Origin: Gammaproteobacteria bacterium
GTDB taxonomy: Bacteria > Pseudomonadota > Gammaproteobacteria > UBA6429 > Thiohalophilaceae
Reading direction: 5' to 3'
DNA length: 18,858 bases
Assembly (NCBI GenBank): GCA_024639445.1
Contig: JAHEIJ010000004.1
Span: 1-18,858, forward strand
Shown here one piece after another: positions 1-6,578 of the stretch (positions are counted from its first letter, which is position 1; the number at the start of each line of letters is the position of its first letter). The notes under the pieces were generated by a model that saw only the letters and a list, made by a program, of their open reading frames with translations, was not told the DNA's origin and did not search any database. The translations under genes and the position numbers were made by a program.

Positions 1-2189
1 TTGTCCTTATAAGGAGGTTTGCCTGTGTACACTTCGTACATTACGATGCCAAGGCTGTAAATATCGGTACGGGTGTCAATAGCACGACCACGAACCTGTT
101 CCGGCGCCATATACGTTGGCGTACCTACCAGAATGCCGCTTTTGGTGATACGTGACGATTCACCCCCTTCGCTGGCAGCCGCTGCCAGACCGAAGTCCAC
201 AACTTTCACGGTATCTTCACTATTAACCAGGATATTGGCAGGTTTAATATCGCGATGCACCACATTAATTTGATGGGCAACCCCCAGGCCTTTGCAGATA
301 TCAATGAATATCTTGGTGTTGCGTTTGAAATCCTTGGTTCTCCCGGCCCGGATCTCCTGTGAGAGGGAGTGGCTGTCGAAAAACTCCATACTGATGGCAT
401 GGGATTTACCAATGGTAATGAAGTCATAAATCCGAATTACATTTTCATGGGTAATCTTGCGAGTCAAACGTAATTCATGCACGAAACGATGAATTACACT
501 TTCATCGGCCGCCATGTGAGCATTAAGAAATTTAAGAACGATTTCTTCATTAACCATCATGTCTTCAACCAGCACGACGACACCGAACGCGCCTTTACCG
601 ATATGACGAACGATTTGATACCGATCTTCTATCACATCACCGGGCTGCAGGCTGGCAGCATCTATGATTTGTGGATTGCTTGAGGCAGTCGGAGTGGTGG
701 CTTCGGTCGTGCCCAGAGAAGGCTGACTGGGTTCAGAGGGTATACTGACTGGATCAGCACTGGGATCCAGCCGCGCCATGACGGTTGCCATGGTCTGGTT
801 AGCAAGATCATTCATGTTGGGATTTGCGCCGACCATGGTATCGTTCAATACTTGTTGTACCTCTTCGAGATGTTGCTCGTCAGTCAGACCTTTGAGGGCA
901 TGCATGGCCTCTTTTTGGACTTTTTCATCCTGGTGTTTCAAGGCAGCAACAATGGGTTCGATAGCCGCACTGTCTTCCAGTTGTGCCAGGGCTTTAATCG
1001 CAACTGCAGCAGACTCCGGCTGGGTTTGCAGCATTTCTATCAAAGCAGGTACAGCTTGTTTGTCACCCAGGTTAGTCAGGGCATCAGCAGCCCGTTCCCG
1101 CACCCACCAGTCAGGATCCTTTAAGGCATTAATCAGGTGAGCGACGGCACGTTCATCCTTGACCGAGTTGAGAATTTCAACCGCTGTGCGGCGCAGGAAT
1201 TCATCTTTTTCATTGATCATTCCGAGCACTGCTTCGACAACCTTGGGGCCGCCGATTGAACCCAACGCATCAGCGGCACGCACCTTCACCCACCAGTCCT
1301 TGTCACGAATGGCGTTCAGTAGATCTTTGATCGCTCGTTCGTCGCCCACCTCATTTAACACTTCCACCGCAGCACGCCGAATATACTCGGAGTCATCCTG
1401 CAGAATCTCAATCAGGTATTTGACTACTTCCGGGTCCTTAATCTTTATGAGTGTATCAATGGCCTGGGCCTGCACGGTGAGATCGGGGTCCTTGAGTAAC
1501 GGCACAATCATGACGGAGTCAACGGGAATTTTCATGTTGCCAAGGCCTTGCAGTGCCGCCTGCCGGATGGTTTTGTTTTTATCATTAATCAGGCGTAGCA
1601 GGGCATCTCGTGCCACAGTATTTTTCTTGCATTGGGACAAGGCCCTGGCGATATGCAGGCGCATAGCCGGGTCTTCATTGGTAGCATAGGGCACCAGTTC
1701 CGGCACCATCTCCTCGGCGGTGACGGAAGCCAGCACCTTGAATAAAGCTTGCCGATTATCCTTGTCGGCATTATCTAAGTATTCCAGTAGTGGCTTTACT
1801 TTGAGTGTGTCTTTTTTTGCCAGCAGAACCTGCATCACTGCCTGTTTGGGGATATGCGGGTCTTCAAACAGGGTAAACAGGCGGTTGGGGTCATACATGG
1901 GACTCTTGGCCATAGCCCGCATCGTACCGATGACAACACGCTTGTCATCATCGGTCAGGCCATCGACATACTTGGGCAGGGTCTTGTCAGTCAACATACT
2001 GACCAACAAGATATCGATATGAGGATTTTCCGGTGCATCCACCAGGGCATCAAGCAATTTAGGGATCGCGCCAGCCCCGGTGGATTTCACCAGTTGCATG
2101 GCTTCCTTGAGTTCCGATGGACTAGCGTCCTCCGAATCCACCAGAATGTCGATTGCCTTGTTGACTTTTAATGACCCAAACAGACCCAT
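1..2189 (-). CDS. HEAT-repeat protein with C-terminal serine/threonine protein kinase domain (3' end outside window)
   Basis: The frame is open from the ATG at 2189 to the left edge, giving 729 visible residues and no stop. Residues about 40-440 are helical HEAT/armadillo-like repeats. Residues about 474-515 are a Ser/Thr/Pro-rich linker. A Hanks-type kinase domain starts near residue 520. Visible kinase motifs are the Gly loop GKGAFG (531-536), VLK lysine K553, helix-C glutamate E572, HRD catalytic loop (H645-R646-D647, then K649 and N652), DFG (665-667) and APE (695-697). All catalytic residues are present, so an active ATP-dependent Ser/Thr kinase is expected. No membrane segment is visible, so it is probably cytosolic, with the HEAT array as a protein-docking platform. 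The start follows the stop of the upstream gene by 14 bp, with AGAGG 11 nt before the ATG, so the two genes probably form an operon. The substrate is unknown. The FHA protein across the divergent promoter is a candidate partner by inference only. Confidence 0.9.
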   Translation of the reverse strand, partial: MGLFGSLKVNKAIDILVDSEDASPSELKEAMQLVKSTGAGAIPKLLDALVDAPENPHIDILLVSMLTDKTLPKYVDGLTDDDKRVVIGTMRAMAKSPMYDPNRLFTLFEDPHIPKQAVMQVLLAKKDTLKVKPLLEYLDNADKDNRQALFKVLASVTAEEMVPELVPYATNEDPAMRLHIARALSQCKKNTVARDALLRLINDKNKTIRQAALQGLGNMKIPVDSVMIVPLLKDPDLTVQAQAIDTLIKIKDPEVVKYLIEILQDDSEYIRRAAVEVLNEVGDERAIKDLLNAIRDKDWWVKVRAADALGSIGGPKVVEAVLGMINEKDEFLRRTAVEILNSVKDERAVAHLINALKDPDWWVRERAADALTNLGDKQAVPALIEMLQTQPESAAVAIKALAQLEDSAAIEPIVAALKHQDEKVQKEAMHALKGLTDEQHLEEVQQVLNDTMVGANPNMNDLANQTMATVMARLDPSADPVSIPSEPSQPSLGTTEATTPTASSNPQIIDAASLQPGDVIEDRYQIVRHIGKGAFGVVVLVEDMMVNEEIVLKFLNAHMAADESVIHRFVHELRLTRKITHENVIRIYDFITIGKSHAISMEFFDSHSLSQEIRAGRTKDFKRNTKIFIDICKGLGVAHQINVVHRDIKPANILVNSEDTVKVVDFGLAAAASEGGESSRITKSGILVGTPTYMAPEQVRGRAIDTRTDIYSLGIVMYEVYTGKPPYKD
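1065..1397 (-). repeat. 62-residue internal duplication inside the HEAT array
   Basis: Residues about 265-313 and 327-375 of the HEAT-kinase align without gaps at an offset of 62 residues (186 bp), which is two HEAT units. Shared blocks include RRxAVEхLN-type helices, DERA, the DxDWWV turn (DKDWWV at 296-301, DPDWWV at 358-363) and RAADAL (304-309 and 366-371). The match is clear in protein but much diverged in DNA, so the duplication is old. Confidence 0.8.
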
Positions 2190-2203
2190 CAGGAACTTGA
2201 CCT

Positions 2204-2683
2204 CTAATTAGATTCAGATGTTTCTGTAGTGACTTTGATAATATAGGATTTGTTGACCAGGCAAACCTGTTTATTATCAATATACATTTTTATAAAACGC
2301 GCCCTTTCATGATTCAGATAGTCAAACAAACGGGAATGATCAGGTGCGAGCGTTTCCCTTATTTCACCATCAATTAAGGCACCGTCCATCATGGTTAACT
2401 GGCAGGGTATGATTTTCAGTTCTGCTTCAGTTGTTGTTGGGGTGTGTTCATATTCTAGTCGAATGATGGCATTTCGGTTGTAGAAACAAACCTGCCCTTT
2501 ATCCTCCCTGTCTATAACAATAAACGCTTTATCCTTGTTTAAAACTTCAATGGGTTCTTCCATGCCGGCGTGGTTGACACTTTGTTCCCGTAGAAAAAGG
2601 GAGCCAATGACCTGACCTTCCGGGTGGACCCACAAATTGACTTGCCGTTTAACTTTAGGGATTTTTAGGGAATCGTTTGTCAT
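2204..2683 (-). CDS. Small protein made of two tandem copies of an unrecognised ~60-residue module
   Basis: I do not recognise a named family with certainty. The 159-residue protein has no signal peptide or membrane segment and looks beta-rich and cytosolic. It contains an internal repeat: residues about 15-79 and 94-154 share a final block QVCxxNxxxIIxxxxE (64-79 and 139-154), each preceded by a G-x-x-I-x-G turn and an LN motif (L48-N49 and L123-N124). The start at 2683 has CAGGAA about 6 nt upstream and a good sigma70-like promoter 28-56 bp upstream. The gene lies 14 bp before the HEAT-kinase on the same strand and is probably cotranscribed with it. That context suggests a partner or scaffold for the kinase rather than an enzyme, but this is inference. 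No catalytic signature is visible. Confidence 0.8.
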   Translation of the reverse strand: MTNDSLKIPKVKRQVNLWVHPEGQVIGSLFLREQSVNHAGMEEPIEVLNKDKAFIVIDREDKGQVCFYNRNAIIRLEYEHTPTTTEAELKIIPCQLTMMDGALIDGEIRETLAPDHSRLFDYLNHERARFIKMYIDNKQVCLVNKSYIIKVTTETSESN

Positions 2684-3053
2684 TGGTTTTCCTGATCTTA
2701 ATCATTCTAGTTTATATATAAAGTATATCTTTGTTACAAACTATATAAAAATATGAGTCATGCAAATATACCCGCAATTAAAAAATGTGATGTAGTCGAA
2801 AGTAAATAGGGCGATCTCGTTATATTGTTAAAAGTTTGCAAAATTCATTAGTGATAATTAAAAATTAGGGATTTTGTAATTGATTTCTCTATTAATCGTT
2901 TCGATTCCGGTTTTTTTGTCGAGAGAACAGATTCCAGCTTGCATGTTTCGCTCATATGACGCATCTTTTTACTGTTGTCGGTAGTTAGTGCTAGAAACTT
3001 AAAATGTATTTAACTCTCAAGTTCATATTTTTGTGACGCGGTAACGAAAAAAT
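2684..3053. promoter_or_regulatory. AT-rich divergent intergenic region between kinase unit and FHA-GAF-HD-GYP gene
   Basis: This 370-bp gap separates two divergently transcribed units and must hold both promoters. It is visibly much richer in A and T than the coding DNA on either side. No open frame in it looks like a gene. For the rightward gene the best candidate is an extended -10 TGCTAGAAA (2989-2997) with TTTACT (2968-2973) as a poor -35; a second option is TTGTCG (2975-2980) with TAAAAT (3000-3005). Neither is strong. A small hairpin AATCG-TTT-CGATT (2894-2906) is followed 4 nt later by seven T (2911-2917), too weak to call a terminator. Confidence 0.55.
2711..2739 (-). promoter_or_regulatory. 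Candidate sigma70 promoter for the leftward duplicated-module/kinase unit
   Basis: Read on the minus strand, TTGTAA (2739-2734) is separated by exactly 17 nt from TATAAA (2716-2711), which lies 28 bp before the ATG at 2683. Both hexamers are close to consensus and the spacing is optimal. The surrounding DNA is AT-rich, so chance matches are possible. Confidence 0.5.
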
Positions 3054-5033
3054 ATGGCCGAATTGATTATCCGCCAGGGCCCCGATTCCGGTACCCGATT
3101 CAAGATTGAGCAAGAATTGATTCTGGGGCGCTCCAGCCACAGTCGAGCAAACGATCCAGGATTTTTTCGTCTCTCCGATGCCGAAATCAGCCGGCAACAT
3201 ATGCGGATCTTCCAGAAAGGCGAGGGATATTTTGTTGAGGATCTTCACTCCACCAATGGCACGCTGCTTCATGGCAAGTTCCTGCAGCCAGGCGATGCAC
3301 GGGAACTCAAGGATGGCGATGAATTGTACCTGGGCAATAGTCAGGCTGTATTTCGTTTGCGGGATGTCCCCGCAACACAATCGAGTGTGGTGGATTTTGA
3401 TCTGGCGCCAGTTAAAACAAGCCAGGTACGCACCGGTGAGTTGCATGTCATTTCGAAAGACGAAGACCAGCCTGATGTGAGCATGATCGTTGATGCCTCA
3501 CAGATTCTCATGCAGCTGCGGGACAAGGTATCAGAAGATGCCGAGCTGAACAAAGAGTTGGTTAAACGTATGCAGGCCATGATACAGGTAAGTATTGCCC
3601 TGGGGGCGATTACTGACCTGGAAGAATTATTGGCCAAAATCATGCAGCTGATTTTCGAAATATTCGAAGGGGCGGATCGGGCCTTCGTGGTCGCTTATAA
3701 GGCCAAAACCAATCAGTTTCATCCTCTGATCATGCGAAACCGTGACAGTGAAATTCCGCCGGAGGAGGAAATCGCCTTATCACGTACCATAATTAATCAG
3801 GTGTTGGAACAGAAACACGCTTTGATGTTGATGGATGCCCTGGGCGATCAACGATTCAGTAACCATGATTCTATCCAGGATCTGTCGATTCGAAGTGTGA
3901 TATGCGCACCCTTGCTTTACGAAAATGATGTGCTTGGGCTGATTCAGATCGATACCCGTCAAAGTTCCCATGTCTTTACGGCTGAGGATCTGGACGTGCT
4001 TACCGGGATTTCCGCCCAGATGGCGATTTCCATGAAGAATTCCCAACTCTATCAGGAGATCGAAGGTTTATTTGAAGGTTTCGTCACCGCTTCAGTGCAA
4101 GCCATTGAAGCACGGGATCCGAGCACCGCGGGCCACTCCTTTCGGGTGGCGGATCATACCGAACAGTTGGCGATGGCCGTGGATCGAACGAACGAATATG
4201 GCCTAAGTGACACCACATTCAGTCGTGAGCAAATACAGGAAGTTCGTTATGCGGCATTGTTGCATGATTTCGGTAAGGTGGGCGTTCGAGAACATATCCT
4301 TACCAAGGCAAAAAAACTCTACCCCCACGAGATGGCGGAACTCAAGCTGCGTATCAAGTACGCTCAGGCCTGTCTGGAGCGCAAGGCGTATAAGGACTCG
4401 GTCGATATGTATCAGAATGAGGGCTTATCTCCCGATGAGTTCCAATTACGGCAAAAACAGTTGGACGAAAAGCTGCAACAGGAAATTGCCCGCTTAAATG
4501 AATTCCTTGTAATGATCCTGGAAGTCAATGAACCGGAACACCTGTATGACAAAAATACCGGGCGTCTCCACGAGGTCAATGATTATCGATTCACTGATCA
4601 TGATGAACAGGAAATCCAGCTGCTGACTGATTTTGAATTTTCAGTACTGAGTTTTTCTCGCGGTAGTCTTAATCCCGAGGAACGAAGGGAAATCGAATCT
4701 CATGTCAGCCATACCTTTGAATTTCTAAGCTTGATTCCCTGGACCGGACAATTTGAAGGCATCCCTGATATTGCCCACGCTCACCACGAAAAACTGGATG
4801 GAACCGGATACCCGCAGGGGTTGATGGCCGATCAAATTCCAGTGCAATCAAGGATTATGGCGATTGCCGATATCTATGATGCCTTGACGGCTGGTGATCG
4901 TCCATATCGCAGTGGTGTGCCGACGGAAACGGCACTGCAGGTTATCGAGAATGAAGTGAAGATTGGCAAACTGGACGAGCAGTTGTTTCGCGTTTTTGTT
5001 GAGTCCGAGTCTTACAAATTGCGCGAGAATTAA
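3054..5033 (+). CDS. FHA-GAF-HD-GYP protein, probable cyclic-di-GMP phosphodiesterase
   Basis: The protein has 659 residues and no membrane segment. An N-terminal FHA domain (about 3-103) keeps the phosphothreonine-reading residues G25-R26, S46-R47, H49 and N68-G69-T70. A GAF domain spans about 175-330. The HD-GYP domain starts at about 340: H361, H404-D405 in LLHDFGK, H550, H577-H578 and D606 match expected metal ligands, and GYP is intact at 585-587 within HHEKLDGTGYP. HD-GYP domains hydrolyse c-di-GMP to pGpG or GMP, and the intact ligands suggest activity. An extra segment of about 115 residues (about 422-537), largely charged and helical, separates the HD and HH parts. The ATG at 3054 has no strong ribosome-binding site, but FHA homology begins within a few residues of it. 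The divergent Ser/Thr kinase could supply the FHA ligand; this is inference. Confidence 0.93.
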   Translation: MAELIIRQGPDSGTRFKIEQELILGRSSHSRANDPGFFRLSDAEISRQHMRIFQKGEGYFVEDLHSTNGTLLHGKFLQPGDARELKDGDELYLGNSQAVFRLRDVPATQSSVVDFDLAPVKTSQVRTGELHVISKDEDQPDVSMIVDASQILMQLRDKVSEDAELNKELVKRMQAMIQVSIALGAITDLEELLAKIMQLIFEIFEGADRAFVVAYKAKTNQFHPLIMRNRDSEIPPEEEIALSRTIINQVLEQKHALMLMDALGDQRFSNHDSIQDLSIRSVICAPLLYENDVLGLIQIDTRQSSHVFTAEDLDVLTGISAQMAISMKNSQLYQEIEGLFEGFVTASVQAIEARDPSTAGHSFRVADHTEQLAMAVDRTNEYGLSDTTFSREQIQEVRYAALLHDFGKVGVREHILTKAKKLYPHEMAELKLRIKYAQACLERKAYKDSVDMYQNEGLSPDEFQLRQKQLDEKLQQEIARLNEFLVMILEVNEPEHLYDKNTGRLHEVNDYRFTDHDEQEIQLLTDFEFSVLSFSRGSLNPEERREIESHVSHTFEFLSLIPWTGQFEGIPDIAHAHHEKLDGTGYPQGLMADQIPVQSRIMAIADIYDALTAGDRPYRSGVPTETALQVIENEVKIGKLDEQLFRVFVESESYKLREN

Positions 5034-5046
5034 TTTTCTTATTCAT

Positions 5047-5529
5047 TCAGAACATTCTACCCCCGGAGGTGTAACGCTGACGCCAGTAATCGTCTTTCAA
5101 ACTGGCGATGGAGACGCGTTTACCGGACGATGGTGCATGAATAAATTTACCCTTGCCCAGATAGATCCCCACATGGGAAACATAACGCTGTTTGTGGGTA
5201 CGGAAAAACACCAGGTCTCCCGGACGCAAAGCCTGACGATTAATAGGCAGAGCGGCACGATATTGTTCGCCGGTAGTCCGTGGAACTTCGATTCCGGCCT
5301 GGTTATGCGCGTATTGCACTAAACCACTGCAGTCAAAGCCCCGTGTGGGCGAACTTTCGCCGTAACGGTATGGTACCCCCAGCATGCCGCGGGCGGCCTC
5401 GATAACTTCCTGGCGCTCCGCTGATTTGATAGTGGGACGGTAGGGTTTGCTACCACAAGCACTCAATAGCAGGCTGAGCAGCAGTATACCGATCACCCAT
5501 CCGGTTCTGGTCTGAAGTTGCAAGGGCAT
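5047..5529 (-). CDS. NlpC/P60-family lipoprotein, probable peptidoglycan endopeptidase
   Basis: The 160-residue protein begins with a lipoprotein signal: basic start, hydrophobic core at 11-22, and lipobox LLSAC with lipidated C25. An NlpC/P60 cysteine-peptidase domain follows (about 38-158). The catalytic Cys is C67 in the DCSGLV motif, and the histidines are H119 in SHVGIY and H131 in FIHAPSSG. This family (Spr/MepS, NlpC) cleaves peptide bonds in peptidoglycan stems or crosslinks in the periplasm. It converges on the HD-GYP gene with 13 bp between stops. No clear ribosome-binding site precedes the ATG. A candidate promoter overlapped by repeated TTAGCCTAAT sites lies just upstream. The length fits a MepS-like single-domain hydrolase; the exact bond cut cannot be read from the sequence. 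Confidence 0.92.
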   Translation of the reverse strand: MPLQLQTRTGWVIGILLLSLLLSACGSKPYRPTIKSAERQEVIEAARGMLGVPYRYGESSPTRGFDCSGLVQYAHNQAGIEVPRTTGEQYRAALPINRQALRPGDLVFFRTHKQRYVSHVGIYLGKGKFIHAPSSGKRVSIASLKDDYWRQRYTSGGRMF

Positions 5530-5873
5530 AGCTTTTTGTATTATTGATTAGCCTAATATGATTTTTAGCCTAATCGAGGTGATAAATCAATAAAAACTAA
5601 AATAATCAAATAGTTCCAAATGTATTCTAATGTGATTGATTAGACATAAATGACTGATTTCAGGCCTTAAATCTATTTCAAGTTAAGAATTCGGATCTCG
5701 AACACAGATATTGTCCTCAAGTTCAGTCTACCGGTGTCCGATGACTAAAATTACGACATGGGTCGCATCGAGCCAGTCCCAGAGACTGTATAAAGTTGGC
5801 CGACAATCGTTTTGTTGATGTTGCCATTGAGTTCGTTCTAACCACTAATAATGAATAAAGGATTTTCATCTCT
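5530..5873. promoter_or_regulatory. 344-bp divergent intergenic region with ATTAG/CTAAT half-site cluster
   Basis: The gap lies between the leftward NlpC/P60 gene and the rightward lemA-type gene. Two copies of TTAGCCTAAT (5548-5557 and 5565-5574) are each near-palindromic (TTAG-C-CTAA) and 7 bp apart. A perfect inverted repeat TCTAAT-N7-ATTAGA follows at 5626-5644. No convincing gene is present; a 25-codon frame at 5741-5818 has no ribosome-binding site. The right half (about 5700-5873) has no other structure I can support. Confidence 0.5.
5562..5590 (-). promoter_or_regulatory. Candidate promoter for the NlpC/P60 gene
   Basis: On the minus strand TTGATT (5590-5585), a 17-nt spacer and TAAAAA (5567-5562) lie about 33 bp before the ATG at 5529. 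One TTAGCCTAAT copy (5565-5574) overlaps the -10 edge and the other (5548-5557) sits just downstream, near the expected transcription start. That placement would suit a repressor. Confidence 0.4.
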
Positions 5874-6449
5874 ATGGACTTGCCTCTCCTGATTCTACTT
5901 GCGGTCATTGTGGTCCTGGTCTTCTTCAGCATCTTCATATACAACAATCTGGTTACTCTTAAACACAGTGTTTCCAAGTCCTGGTCAAACATCGATGTGT
6001 TGTTGAAGCAACGCCACGATGAGTTACCCAAACTGGTCGAGGTCTGTAAGCAATACATGCAGTATGAACAGGAGACGCTGGAAAAAATCACTCAGGCCCG
6101 TTCGGCGGTGATGGAAGCGCGCAGTGGTGGCGACATTAAGCAACTGGGACAGGCAGAATCCCAACTGCGTTTGGGGCTGGGCCATTTATTTGCACTGGCG
6201 GAAAATTATCCGGAGCTGAAAGCCAATAACAGTTTTCAGCAGTTGCAGGTGCGTATTACTCAACTGGAAAACGGCATCGCGGACCGGCGCGAAGTTTATA
6301 ACGAGGCTGTGAACCTCAATAATGTCCGGATTGAGCAGTTTCCGGATGTGATCGTTGCCCGCATTCTTAACTTCAAGGACTTTTCCTTGCTGGAATTCAC
6401 AGAAGAGGAGAAAAGTGACGTAAATATGCAGGCCCTGTTTAATCGTTAA
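5874..6449 (+). CDS. LemA family membrane-anchored protein
   Basis: The 191-residue protein has one N-terminal membrane segment (about 4-23), then an all-helical LemA domain with most of the chain predicted outside the cytoplasm. The family signature is seen at 37-60: SWSNIDV, then LLKQRHDELPKLVEV, and later YNEAV and QFPD. Length is normal for the family. AAAGGA lies about 11 nt before the ATG at 5874. LemA proteins are widespread, but their biochemical role is not settled. They often sit beside TPM-domain, M48 peptidase or E3-like membrane genes, and none of these is present here. Its neighbours are instead a peptidoglycan hydrolase and PBP1b. Confidence 0.93.
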   Translation: MDLPLLILLAVIVVLVFFSIFIYNNLVTLKHSVSKSWSNIDVLLKQRHDELPKLVEVCKQYMQYEQETLEKITQARSAVMEARSGGDIKQLGQAESQLRLGLGHLFALAENYPELKANNSFQQLQVRITQLENGIADRREVYNEAVNLNNVRIEQFPDVIVARILNFKDFSLLEFTEEEKSDVNMQALFNR

Positions 6450-6578
6450 GGTGGCGGCAGAATTAGTCCCGGGTAACCTCAACCCGCATTCACACTTCGA
6501 TAATTTTTCAAGCAGGCATCGCAATTTTATTGGACGGTTAGGGTAGAATGAGGTCAATTGATTAGTTGATATTTATTC

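Noticed and set aside
778..2171. Several plus-strand frames of 90-176 codons
   Set aside because: They are antisense shadows of the HEAT-repeat kinase, whose minus-strand frame is continuous with clear motifs.
2894..2917. Rho-independent terminator
   Set aside because: The stem is only 5 bp (AATCG/CGATT) and four bases separate it from the T run; it also lies in a divergent gap where no gene ends.
2991..3446. 151-codon minus-strand frame over the FHA gene start
   Set aside because: It overlaps a clear FHA-coding frame and shows no domain or ribosome-binding site.
5741..5818. 25-codon open frame before lemA
   Set aside because: No ribosome-binding site, no recognisable motif, and length expected by chance.
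6467..6500. Terminator after the LemA gene
   Set aside because: GGGT/ACCC gives only a 4-bp stem and the following T tract is not adjacent.
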